Below, in pieces: positions 37,081 through 46,487 of a DNA stretch of 64,000 nucleotides. The stretch covers positions 54,724 to 118,723 of the forward strand of contig NZ_SMUS01000010.1 in assembly GCF_004353185.1 (NCBI RefSeq). Reading direction: 5' to 3'. Numbering within the stretch: the first letter of the stretch is position 1; every line of letters begins with the position of its first letter. Made by a program: the position numbers and the translations under genes. Source of the stretch: Clostridium cuniculi (GTDB lineage: Bacteria > Bacillota > Clostridia > Clostridiales > Clostridiaceae). The notes beneath the pieces are model-generated. The model had not been told where the DNA came from, made no database searches, and worked only from the letters and a program-made list of their open reading frames with translations.

Positions 37081-39828
37081 TTAATACCTATTTCTTTTTC
37101 TTCTTATACTTCTACTAAAATCATTTTTTCTCCTATTACCTCTAAATATAGGCTTATACATTCCGCTCCTAGCTTCATGTAACATTTCCTTACAACTTCT
37201 ACACCTTTCACTTGGATAATCCCAAGATAATTTTTTCCCACAGTTAATACAAACTCTTTCATGATCTAAAAGATTGGTTAATAAAAGTTCATTTATTTTA
37301 TTGGCAGTCTCTTCCTTCTCATATGATATATATCTATTATTTATCATCATATTAAAATTCTTTCCAAAAGAATAATTTAATTCTAATGACTTATAATAAC
37401 TTTCAAGCTCATCAAGCTCCTTCTTTGAACTTACACTTTTCTTAAGAACAGGCTTCTTTAAATTTACTGCACCTGCACTATACATCTTACAATATTCTTC
37501 CCATAGAGCTTCTACTGCCTTATTATTTTCCTCAAAAGGAATTGTGGCCATTTTTAAAAGATCTTCTTTAGATGCATTTATATTAAGCTTCTTCAATCTA
37601 TTTAAAAGAAAAATTATTCTTGTAACATCTGTTTTTTCATAATATCCTTTGATAGACATTACACTCCATGTTTTTAAAGCATCTATAATATCTATATTTA
37701 TATCAATAAGTGACTCTGGTATTCCTATAAAACATTTTTCAATTTTCTTTGTCTGTGCAGTTAATGCATTCCTTATTAAGTTGCTATCACTCATAGTTGC
37801 AACGTATCCCTTATTATAAATACCCTTACGTCCTGCTCTTCCTGCTATTTGCTTTATTTCAGAAACATTTAATTTTCTTAAAGACACGCCATCATATTTT
37901 CTTGTTTCTAAAAACACAATACGTTTTATAGGAAGATTAACTCCCATTCCAATAGCATCTGTACATACTATTACTTCTGTTTCACCATCTAAAAATCTTT
38001 CAAATTGCTTTTTTCTTGTTGAGTATGGAAGTGAACCATAAATTATACTTGTTTTTATATTATTGTTAAGAAGCTGTGCTGAAACTGCAAGTGCCTTCTT
38101 TTTGCCAAAAACAACTAACGCATCTCCTGGTTTAACATCTTTATTTAAATCAAACTTCTTATCCTCAAATATTAACTTTGTATCTCTTTTATGTTCTACA
38201 ATTTCATATGTGTCATTACAATCTTTTATTAACTTAATTACTACATCCTTTGCTTCTGGTGCCATACATATATGAATTTCTGGTGCCATTACCCCTATTA
38301 TAGCTCTTGTCCATGCCCAACCTCTTTGTTTATCAGCAATCATTTGGGCTTCATCTATAACACATACATCATAAGGAGTCCCAAGTTGCAACTTTTCAAT
38401 AGTTGATGAGACATGACCTGCATATGTAATAATATCCTCTTCCTCTCCTGTTAATAATGAACAAGGTATGTTTTGAGAATTAAGCTTATCTTGAATTTCA
38501 AGTGCTAATAATCTTAATGGAGCTAAGTAAACCCCAGAGTCTGCTTCCATAAGTCTTTCAATACTTGAATATGTCTTTCCTGTGTTAGTTTCACCAACAT
38601 GAAGATAGAAATGTCTTTTCATATCTCTTGTTTCTTTATATTCATATATTGGATTATCTAAAATTATCTCTTGAATTTCGTCTTTTGCTTTATTTTTAAT
38701 ATATATGTTTTCTGATGTCCAAACTAAACCTTTTATACATATCCATGGAATACATTCTTTAAAATCTAACATTTCATTAATAGATGGTGCTTTTTCATTT
38801 TCTTTTAAGTATTCCTTATAAAGAATATTTTCAACTATAGCAATTCTTTTTATTATTTCATTTATTTTATCTTCCTTAGATATAAGGTTTCTTCTAAAGC
38901 CTGGTAAATTAACACTTTTATAATATCCAAAGACCATATTTCTAGCATCTTCTAAAAATAAATTCATATGTTCCTTTGTCTTATAAATATTCACATTAAT
39001 AAGATTATCTAATCTTTTATCAATTGAATTAACAACCTTAACTTTAAGTCTATTTATTCCCTTTGTAGATGCGCTTGCCTCTTCACTACTTTTAATCATA
39101 AGTTGTATTAATTTTTCTTCATCATTACTATTATCTGCTTCTACAACTTCTGTATAGCAATCATTAACAATTCCTAATGCTGCACAACCTTTATCATAAA
39201 TATCTAATAAAAGTTTTTCTTCTAGGATCACTACCTTAACTGCAACTGAAGCTCCCCATCTGCTTTTAAATCCATTTCCTATTTCAACTTTTATTTTTTC
39301 TTCTATACTTCTCTTTTTATCTTCACTTAACTCCTCTAAATCTAGGTCGTAATATACCTTACCATCCCTAGTTCTCTTGTACCACCTAACACTGTTCCAT
39401 AGAAATTCTTCAGTATATCTACTTTTAAACCTTTTATATAATTCGCCCTTTTTCTGCTCCATTATTTTTTCTACTTCTTCATATAAAACAGTGGCAATAT
39501 CCTTTGGCTCATACTTAAATACAGGTTTATCATTATTGCTACTTTCATCATCTTCTAACTCTTCAATATATGAACCTTCCCATGATAATTCATATATAAA
39601 ATCTTTCACATAAGTATAATCATAAATATTAAATGGTCCATTATCCTTTAATTCAACTTTAGAATTTATATCATACTTATTGTAATTTGAATCATCTATT
39701 TTAACTTTATTAACTTCCTTTATGTATTTAACAATTTCTTTAATTGTTTCATTAATAAATTCATTATCTATGTATTTAGCTATTTCATTTTTTGTTTCTT
39801 TTCTTAAGGTACACTTAATCGAACCCAT
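37081..39828 (-). CDS. SUV3-like superfamily II RNA helicase with N-terminal extension
   Basis: 915 residues. Walker A GETNTGKT at 412-419 and the DEAQ box (VCVIDEAQM, ~482) lie in a helicase core (~405-700), with IVCTDAIGMGVNLPIKRI and the motif VI-like QIAGRAGRKG, a combination typical of SUV3/mitochondrial-type RNA helicases. A C-terminal treble Cys pair (CINCGKKL, CRSC) forms a zinc ribbon, and the tail is Arg-rich (RRKNDFSRSIRRKRNRY). The ~400-residue N-terminal extension is unknown and helical. It likely unwinds RNA or RNA-DNA duplexes in decay. It stands alone. Confidence 0.85.
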   Translation of the reverse strand: MGSIKCTLRKETKNEIAKYIDNEFINETIKEIVKYIKEVNKVKIDDSNYNKYDINSKVELKDNGPFNIYDYTYVKDFIYELSWEGSYIEELEDDESSNNDKPVFKYEPKDIATVLYEEVEKIMEQKKGELYKRFKSRYTEEFLWNSVRWYKRTRDGKVYYDLDLEELSEDKKRSIEEKIKVEIGNGFKSRWGASVAVKVVILEEKLLLDIYDKGCAALGIVNDCYTEVVEADNSNDEEKLIQLMIKSSEEASASTKGINRLKVKVVNSIDKRLDNLINVNIYKTKEHMNLFLEDARNMVFGYYKSVNLPGFRRNLISKEDKINEIIKRIAIVENILYKEYLKENEKAPSINEMLDFKECIPWICIKGLVWTSENIYIKNKAKDEIQEIILDNPIYEYKETRDMKRHFYLHVGETNTGKTYSSIERLMEADSGVYLAPLRLLALEIQDKLNSQNIPCSLLTGEEEDIITYAGHVSSTIEKLQLGTPYDVCVIDEAQMIADKQRGWAWTRAIIGVMAPEIHICMAPEAKDVVIKLIKDCNDTYEIVEHKRDTKLIFEDKKFDLNKDVKPGDALVVFGKKKALAVSAQLLNNNIKTSIIYGSLPYSTRKKQFERFLDGETEVIVCTDAIGMGVNLPIKRIVFLETRKYDGVSLRKLNVSEIKQIAGRAGRKGIYNKGYVATMSDSNLIRNALTAQTKKIEKCFIGIPESLIDINIDIIDALKTWSVMSIKGYYEKTDVTRIIFLLNRLKKLNINASKEDLLKMATIPFEENNKAVEALWEEYCKMYSAGAVNLKKPVLKKSVSSKKELDELESYYKSLELNYSFGKNFNMMINNRYISYEKEETANKINELLLTNLLDHERVCINCGKKLSWDYPSERCRSCKEMLHEARSGMYKPIFRGNRRKNDFSRSIRRKRNRY

Positions 39829-40005
39829 CCCATCACTTCTTTCTAAAAATATTTAATTTAAAGTAGTTTTTATATTTCAACTCATTTCTTGTCTCATTAT
39901 AGCATAGATAATATTTTTAAAAGCAATTATTTAAATATAACATTAGATTTTGATAAAATATTCACTTTAGTTAAAAATAAATTTAATTAAAAAATTTGCA
40001 GTATA

Positions 40006-40060
40006 AGGGAAGAGTAAATAGATTATTGGGATAATAATCTATCTACTCTTCCCTCTTTTT
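40006..40060. terminator. Long hairpin terminator, 21-bp stem
   Basis: AGGGAAGAGTA(a)ATAGATTATT (40006-40026) pairs with AATAATCTAT(c)TACTCTTCCCT (40034-40054) with one mismatch. The T-run is better on the plus strand (CTTTTTTT), although the gene it ends (helicase, 40077-42014) is on the minus strand. Confidence 0.75.
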
Positions 40061-40076
40061 TTAATAAAAAGTGCCT

Positions 40077-42014
40077 TTACAACACACTCCTAAAACATGG
40101 AATATCATCAACCTCTTCTAAATCATCATTAATAATAATAAGCTCATTTCCATCAGTAACAATTCCATATTTAACAGTATCATAATTACTCATATATTCT
40201 TTAAGATGAATTACCTCTCTTTCAGTACCTTCCCCTAATCTATTAGTTTTAATAAATATAAATGGTACCTTATCTATATTGTCATAAGTATAAACAACAA
40301 CATCTATCTTTTCAGCCTTAGTTTCAATATTAACCTTAACTTCAACATCTATTAATTCTTTTGGATAACCATATCTATTTATAAGTTCATCAATAATCCA
40401 TTGTCTTGTAATTTCTTCACTTTTATAAATATCAGCAATTTTATAAGCAAATAAATACTCATCAATATTAATTCTATGTAACTTTCTAAAATTACTTTTT
40501 GAATTAATCCTTAAATATTTACAACTTATATCTTTAATAAACTTAGAAGGATTTCCATCACTAGTTAAAAATAATTGCTCTGTAGCTCTAGTCATTCCTA
40601 CATACAATAATCTTCTATCCATAGATTCCATAAAATCCACATCTTCAAATTCATTTTCAAAAGATTTTAATGGCATATATTTATCATTAAGTCCTACTAT
40701 CATAACAACCTTAAATTCTAAACCTTTAACAAAATGCATAGTAAGTAATTTAACACAATCATCACTAAAATCTAACTCTTCATCATTTTCAATTTCTTTA
40801 TAAGGAATATTATTTTTCTCTAAATAATTTTTTATTTCTTTTAATTGATTTTTAAACCTACTTATAATTGCAATGTCTTTATAATTATATTTTTCCTTCA
40901 ATTCATCATTTATTATTTTAGTAATATATTCAGCTTCTAATATCTTATTTTTAAATCCTCTATATACAGGATAAACTCCATGCTTATCAATTAATGATGG
41001 CTTTACAAAGTTATCTTCCTCAATAATATTTTTATCATCTGCAATTAAACTATATGCTGCATATGCTATTTGAATTGTTGTTCTATAACTCTTGGATAAT
41101 GATGTAGACTTACCTGTCATATCCAAGCCTATACTTGTAAAACTTCTTCCTTTTACTAACCATGCCTCTGGATAAATACTTTGTGCTGTATCTGAAACAA
41201 ATAGCATACTAGAATAACTTCTATTCATGTATAATATTTTAATAAACTCTAATTGTACTCTTGTTAAATCCTGTGTTTCATCAACTATAATGTGAGTATA
41301 TTTCTCTTCTACATGACTTTTAGCTTGCCTTAATGCTATTAATGAAATATCCTGTACATCTACTAACTTATCTTTTTTTAGATTTTCATTATACTGAAGC
41401 ATAACTTCAAAAATAGCCTGTCTTATCTGAGAATTCTTTCTTAATTTATGTGGTGATTCTATATTATTATTTGATATCCTTCCTATTCTATCAATATTTT
41501 GATACTCTTCAATATCTGTATAATTACATGATTTCATCCATCTAATTTCTTCTTTGATAAATGTTATGTTCTTTTCATCTAATACATTTATTTTTTTATA
41601 ATTTTCTCTTACTTTAATAATTGCATCTAATAGAGCCTTGGTAACTTGCTTATCATTAGCAAGTTTAAATTTTTCATTTTTCGTATTTAAAATAAAATAT
41701 TTAAACATTATATTATCAATAGTTTCTATATATAGCTTGTCCTTATCTCCACTTTCGTATATTCCTAATGATAATTGTTCTTCTTTTTTATTTTTTTCTA
41801 TTTCTTCATATATATATTTGACATAATTAATTAATGATTTGTTATATGTAATAACAAGTACTTTATCATCTTTTTCATAGCAATAATCTTTTAATAAGAA
41901 TGGTATTTTATGTACTGCTACTGTAGTTTTTCCTGAGCCTGCAACCCCTTTAACTAGTACATGCCCCTTTGGCTTATTTTCAATTATTCTTCTTTGTTCA
42001 TCATTCAACCTCAT
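40077..42014 (-). CDS. UvrD/Rep-like superfamily I DNA helicase with degenerate nuclease-like tail
   Basis: 645 residues. Walker A GVAGSGKT at 23-30, motif II VDETQD, a GLEFKVVMIVGLND segment and motif VI LLYVGMTRA make a complete SF1 helicase, shorter than UvrD/PcrA. The last ~90 residues (KIDVVVYTYDNIDKVPFIFIKTN, then YGIVTDGNELIIIND) fold like the HsdR-type PD-(D/E)XK domain, but the usual Glu of the E-x-K pair is replaced by Ile, so nuclease activity is doubtful. It is probably a repair or restart helicase. The ribosome site is weak. Confidence 0.85.
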   Translation of the reverse strand: MRLNDEQRRIIENKPKGHVLVKGVAGSGKTTVAVHKIPFLLKDYCYEKDDKVLVITYNKSLINYVKYIYEEIEKNKKEEQLSLGIYESGDKDKLYIETIDNIMFKYFILNTKNEKFKLANDKQVTKALLDAIIKVRENYKKINVLDEKNITFIKEEIRWMKSCNYTDIEEYQNIDRIGRISNNNIESPHKLRKNSQIRQAIFEVMLQYNENLKKDKLVDVQDISLIALRQAKSHVEEKYTHIIVDETQDLTRVQLEFIKILYMNRSYSSMLFVSDTAQSIYPEAWLVKGRSFTSIGLDMTGKSTSLSKSYRTTIQIAYAAYSLIADDKNIIEEDNFVKPSLIDKHGVYPVYRGFKNKILEAEYITKIINDELKEKYNYKDIAIISRFKNQLKEIKNYLEKNNIPYKEIENDEELDFSDDCVKLLTMHFVKGLEFKVVMIVGLNDKYMPLKSFENEFEDVDFMESMDRRLLYVGMTRATEQLFLTSDGNPSKFIKDISCKYLRINSKSNFRKLHRINIDEYLFAYKIADIYKSEEITRQWIIDELINRYGYPKELIDVEVKVNIETKAEKIDVVVYTYDNIDKVPFIFIKTNRLGEGTEREVIHLKEYMSNYDTVKYGIVTDGNELIIINDDLEEVDDIPCFRSVL

Positions 42015-42105
42015 TATTTTTTCTCATTTCCCCTTTTATTTTCTTTATAGTGCAATTATACCATATTTTGTATATTGTTTTCATTTTAATATTTCTAAAA
42101 TAATT

Positions 42106-42139
42106 AAAGCTACCTTAACTTAAAAGTTAAGATAGCTTT
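42106..42139 (-). terminator. Terminator of the GH31/ABC operon
   Basis: AAAGCTA(c)CTTAACTT (42106-42121) pairs with AAGTTAAG(a)TAGCTTT (42124-42139), with a 2-base loop and one mismatch. A-rich sequence follows, giving T on the minus-strand RNA. Confidence 0.75.
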
Positions 42140-42206
42140 TCAATATATTAATATATTTCTTAATATTCTACTTTATTTATTGCTATATTTTATAATAATT
42201 TATTTG

Positions 42207-44558
42207 CTATTTTAATATAATACTTACCTTGCTATTTCCACTCTTAATCTTCACTAATGTATCATTACCATCTACATTAAACTCTGCACCTTCAATCGTT
42301 TCTACATTACTTATATCTTTTAATACTAAAGTCCATGCTTCCTCTGTTCCAGCTGATTCAACTTTTATTTCCTTATTATTCTTTAAAACTTCAACATAAA
42401 GTTCTTCATTATTATGAATATCTAAAACTTTTGTAGAGGTTTTAACTCCTTCTTTTAATTCATATGCTAATAATGATACATCTTTTCTATAATCGTAATC
42501 TGGTTTTGTATCTTCTGAGCCAATAGCAATAATACTATTTTCTTTAATCATCATAGGTATACTTAAATAGTCATGCTTTTCTTTAATCCATCTTCCACCT
42601 TCATACTTTCTACCAGTAATAAAGTTTGTCCATTTACCTTCTGGTAAATAATATTTTGCTTCATTTTCATCATTAAAAATTGGAGCTACTAAAATTGATT
42701 CTCCAAGCATATATTGTTTATCTAAATAAGCACATGCATCATCATCTTGATATTCTAAAACCATTGATCTCATTACAGGAATCCCGGTTTCATGAGTTAT
42801 ATTTGCCATTCTATATAAGTAAGGCATGATTCTACATTTTAATTTAGTGAAAAATCTAACTACATCACAAGCTTCTTCATCATAAAGCCAAGGTACCCTG
42901 TAGGACTTACTTCCATGTAATCTACTATGAGAGGATAATAATCCAAATGCAACCCATCTCTTATAAACATCAGCCGTAGATGTACTTTCAAATCCACCTA
43001 TATCATGACTCCAGAATCCAAAACCAGACATACATAATGATAATCCACCTCTTAAACTCTGTTCCATAGATTCATAATCGGCTTCACAGTCTCCCCCCCA
43101 ATGTACTGGAAACTGCTGTCCTCCTGCTGTTGCTGATCTAGCAAATAATACTGCTTCATCCTCTCCTTTATATTTCTTTAGTGTTTCAAATACTACTTTA
43201 TTATACATATAAGTATAGTAATTATGCATTTTATTAGTATCTGACTTATCAAAATATTCTACATTTTCTGTAGGTATACGCTCACCAAAATCAGTTTTGA
43301 AACAATCTACACCCATATCAATTAATTCTTTTAATTTCCCAGAATACCATTCACATGCTGATGGATTTGTAAAATCAACCAATGCCATTGCTGGTTGCCA
43401 CATATCCCATTGCCATACACTACCGTTTGGTTTCTTTAATAAATACCCATATTTTTTACCTTCCTCAAATAACTTTGACTCTTGCCCTATATAAGGATTT
43501 ATCCATACACATATATTTAATCCTTTTTCCTTTAATCTCTTAAGCATCCCTACTGGATCTGGAAACACCTCATCATCCCATTCAAAATTACACCAATTAT
43601 AATCTTTCATCCAAAAACAATCAAAATGAAATACTCTAAGTGGAATATCACGCTTCGCCATTCCATCAACAAAACTTGTTACTGTTGCTTCATCATAATT
43701 AGTTGTAAAAGAAGTTGTAAGCCATAATCCAAATGACCAAGCTGGTGGTAACGCTGGTTTTCCTGTTAATGCTGTATAGTTTTTAACAACTTCCTTCATT
43801 GATTCCCCACCAATTATAAAGTAATCTAGATTTTCTCCTGGAACACTAAACTGAACCTTATTAACACTTTCTGATGCTACTTCAAATGATACTTTCTCTG
43901 GATGATTTACAAATACACCATATCCCTTGTTAGTAATATAAAAAGGGATATTCTTATAGCTTTGCTCTGTACTTGTTCCTCCATCTTCATTCCAAACTTC
44001 AACTGTTTGACCATTTTTAACAAAGGCAGTAAACTTTTCACCTAATCCATAAACCAATTCACCTACGCTTAATCGTAGTTGCTCTCTCATGTAGACTCCT
44101 TCTTCTACAATATTTATAAAGTTCTCTTCTTGTATAGTTTTTACATAAGCAAGCCCCTTATTTTCACTACAAGTTAACTTCTTCTTACCTTTATAAAATG
44201 CCATTTCCCATTTATCTTTATTAAGAATCATTTTAGTATTTCCTGATTTAAAAACAACTTCATTTTCATTATTTTCAATAAATACTTTTGTATTATTATT
44301 TTCATTTATTTTAAAATTAGGTACTTTCTCTTCATCTCCCATGAAATGATAAGCTCTAACTCTAATTACATCTTCCATTGGTGATGTGATTTTATATGTT
44401 ATTACTGCCCCACCTAATGTATCTCCTCTTGACGTTATTTTAGTACAAGGTGCATATATAGTTAAAACATTATCTTCTATTCTTACTCTATGAACTTCTT
44501 TTGGGCCGTATATTTTCACTCCCTCTTTATCTAACCAACATCCATTACTGAATTTCAT
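42207..44558 (-). CDS. yicI: GH31 alpha-xylosidase
   Basis: 783 residues, close to E. coli YicI in length. The N-terminal beta-sandwich (~1-265) is followed by the barrel: nucleophile D423 (CFKTDFGERIP) and acid/base D490 (WGGDCEADYESM). FKTDFGE is the alpha-xylosidase version of this site, where alpha-glucosidases have WIDMNE. It would release alpha-linked xylose from isoprimeverose-type units of xyloglucan in the cytoplasm. Last gene of the ABC operon, 67 bp after the MalG-type gene. AAGGAGAG precedes the ATG. Confidence 0.93.
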   Translation of the reverse strand: MKFSNGCWLDKEGVKIYGPKEVHRVRIEDNVLTIYAPCTKITSRGDTLGGAVITYKITSPMEDVIRVRAYHFMGDEEKVPNFKINENNNTKVFIENNENEVVFKSGNTKMILNKDKWEMAFYKGKKKLTCSENKGLAYVKTIQEENFINIVEEGVYMREQLRLSVGELVYGLGEKFTAFVKNGQTVEVWNEDGGTSTEQSYKNIPFYITNKGYGVFVNHPEKVSFEVASESVNKVQFSVPGENLDYFIIGGESMKEVVKNYTALTGKPALPPAWSFGLWLTTSFTTNYDEATVTSFVDGMAKRDIPLRVFHFDCFWMKDYNWCNFEWDDEVFPDPVGMLKRLKEKGLNICVWINPYIGQESKLFEEGKKYGYLLKKPNGSVWQWDMWQPAMALVDFTNPSACEWYSGKLKELIDMGVDCFKTDFGERIPTENVEYFDKSDTNKMHNYYTYMYNKVVFETLKKYKGEDEAVLFARSATAGGQQFPVHWGGDCEADYESMEQSLRGGLSLCMSGFGFWSHDIGGFESTSTADVYKRWVAFGLLSSHSRLHGSKSYRVPWLYDEEACDVVRFFTKLKCRIMPYLYRMANITHETGIPVMRSMVLEYQDDDACAYLDKQYMLGESILVAPIFNDENEAKYYLPEGKWTNFITGRKYEGGRWIKEKHDYLSIPMMIKENSIIAIGSEDTKPDYDYRKDVSLLAYELKEGVKTSTKVLDIHNNEELYVEVLKNNKEIKVESAGTEEAWTLVLKDISNVETIEGAEFNVDGNDTLVKIKSGNSKVSIILK

Positions 44559-44625
44559 AAAAATACTCTCCTTCTCAAAAACTTATTATTTTGTTTAATC
44601 TTTTAATAAATTACCATATTAGTTT

Positions 44626-45453
44626 CTACCCTTTTACAGATCCCGCTGACACTCCACCAACAATATACTTTTGTCCTAAAATAAATACTATTAATACAGG
44701 AATTAATGTTAAAATTATATCAGCACTAACTAAGTTCCATGAATTTTCAAATGCACCAAAGAAGTTATAAACTGCTAAAGTCATTGGCCATTTTGTAGAA
44801 TTATTTAAGAAATATAGTGGCATAGTAAAATCATTCCAAATAGCCATAAAATTTAAAACAAATAATGTCGAAATTATTGGTTTTAATAATGGTAAAATTA
44901 TATTTATAAACAATCTTATAGGTCCACATCCATCTATTACTGCTGCTTCATCTATTTCTCTTGGAATAGTTGAAATAAATCCATAACATAAAAATAAACT
45001 AAGTGGTATATTTATAGCTGCATAAAGTAATATAATCCCTAATCTTGTATTAACAAGATTTAATGCTTGCATAACTTTCATTAATGCAACGTTATTTATT
45101 GGGATTGCTATACCTGAAATAATGAAGTAATATATCCAATTATTTATTCCCTTTCTATTTCTAGAAATAACAAAGGCTGCAGCAGATACTACAAATACAA
45201 TTATTACAACACTTAAAGTTGCATATAAAAGACTGTTAAAGAATGAAGATAAAAGTTTTCCTTGCTCTATTACAATCTTATAATTTTCAAACTGCCATGT
45301 ACTAGGCAAAGAAAGGGACATATTATTTGCCTCTCCTTGAGTTTTAAATGAATTAAGAAATAAAACTACTAATGGAACTAAAATTACCAGACTTATAAAA
45401 ACTGTAACAATATTTGCTAATAATGACCTTATTATTTTTTTTGATTTTCTCAT
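44626..45453 (-). CDS. ABC carbohydrate permease, MalG-type (second system)
   Basis: 275 residues, six helices, EAA loop REIDEAAVIDGCGPIRLFIN..LPLLKP, C-terminus GSVKG. The ATG overlaps the stop of the MalF-type gene (TAATG), so translation is coupled. It belongs to the importer paired with the alpha-xylosidase; no ATPase gene is local. Confidence 0.92.
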   Translation of the reverse strand: MRKSKKIIRSLLANIVTVFISLVILVPLVVLFLNSFKTQGEANNMSLSLPSTWQFENYKIVIEQGKLLSSFFNSLLYATLSVVIIVFVVSAAAFVISRNRKGINNWIYYFIISGIAIPINNVALMKVMQALNLVNTRLGIILLYAAINIPLSLFLCYGFISTIPREIDEAAVIDGCGPIRLFINIILPLLKPIISTLFVLNFMAIWNDFTMPLYFLNNSTKWPMTLAVYNFFGAFENSWNLVSADIILTLIPVLIVFILGQKYIVGGVSAGSVKG

Positions 45454-46331
45454 TATGCTTCAACCTCCTTATTCTCCATTGATTTAATAATAAAATATAA
45501 TAGTAATAATAATATGAAGAATAAAATACTAGATAAAGTTGTTCCCATTGCATAATTCCCCTTAGAAAACTCTTTATAAACTGCTGTATTAATTACTCCT
45601 GTAGCATTTCCTGGTCCACCATTTGTTAATGAATAAATCATATCAAATACTCTTAAACCATATGTTACATTTAATATCGTAACATTTACTATTATTGGTT
45701 TTAATAATGGCATTGTAATATTTTTAAGCTTTTGCCAGAAATTAGCCCCATCTATACTTGCCGCTTCATAGTATTCTGGTGCAATAGACATTAAACCAGC
45801 TATAATAACAACCATTATATAACCCATACCTTTCCATGTATCTACTGCCATTACAGTCTTAAAAACTATATCTAAATCAGTTAACCAACTTCTTGTAAAA
45901 ACCTCTAATCCTATTGTGTTCAGAAAATTATTTAGAAAACCTGTTGTTGGATGTAGTATACTTTTAAAAACAAGCCCAACTACTAGATAAGACATTACTT
46001 GAGGTGAAAATATAATCATTCTATGCAAATTCTTGAATTTAATTATTTTTTGTGTTAATAAAAGTGCCAACGCTAATCCTACTACTGTCTTTAATATTGT
46101 TGTAACTACTGTAAATGAAATAGTATTCCAAATATACAACCTATATTCTGGTCTGCCTTTAAATACTTCTATATAATTTTTAAATCCTACGAAATTCAAT
46201 TCACTTGAAAAGTTATTCCAATCAGTAAAAGAATAAAAAATACCTATAATTCCTGGTAAGAAACAAAGTAAGAAAAATATAATTAATGCACCACTTGTAA
46301 AGTACCATGGATATAACTTTTTCCTGTTCAT
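45453..46331 (-). CDS. ABC carbohydrate permease, MalF-type (second system)
   Basis: 292 residues from ATG 46331, directly behind GGAGGTAATATT; the longer frame begins inside that leader. Six helices with EAA loop PEYYEAASIDGANFWQKLKN..MPLLKP. Partner of the MalG-type protein. Confidence 0.92.
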   Translation of the reverse strand: MNRKKLYPWYFTSGALIIFFLLCFLPGIIGIFYSFTDWNNFSSELNFVGFKNYIEVFKGRPEYRLYIWNTISFTVVTTILKTVVGLALALLLTQKIIKFKNLHRMIIFSPQVMSYLVVGLVFKSILHPTTGFLNNFLNTIGLEVFTRSWLTDLDIVFKTVMAVDTWKGMGYIMVVIIAGLMSIAPEYYEAASIDGANFWQKLKNITMPLLKPIIVNVTILNVTYGLRVFDMIYSLTNGGPGNATGVINTAVYKEFSKGNYAMGTTLSSILFFILLLLLYFIIKSMENKEVEA

Positions 46332-46390
46332 AATATTACCTCCAATTTTTATTAACATTATAATAATTATTTCTTTTATCTTCTAATTCT

Positions 46391-46434
46391 ATTAATAATG
46401 GAGGAAATAAAAATATTTTTCCTCCATTATTAAT
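46391..46434 (-). promoter_or_regulatory. Intercistronic hairpin, 17-bp perfect stem, between solute-binding protein and permease genes
   Basis: ATTAATAATGGAGGAAA (46391-46407) pairs with TTTCCTCCATTATTAAT (46418-46434) around a 10-base loop, with no T-run on the minus strand. It should stabilise the upstream solute-binding mRNA or halt part of the transcripts, as in malE-malF systems. The pairing also hides an internal GGAGG-like stretch. Confidence 0.7.
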
Positions 46435-46487
46435 TCACTTAAAAACTACTATTATATAAATGATTAGCTTTTATCTATATTTCAAAT

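Noticed and set aside
45353..45553. Minus-strand frame of 66 codons across the MalF/MalG junction
   Set aside because: It overlaps both permease genes in another frame, lacks a ribosome site and has a Tyr/Ser/Lys-biased make-up.
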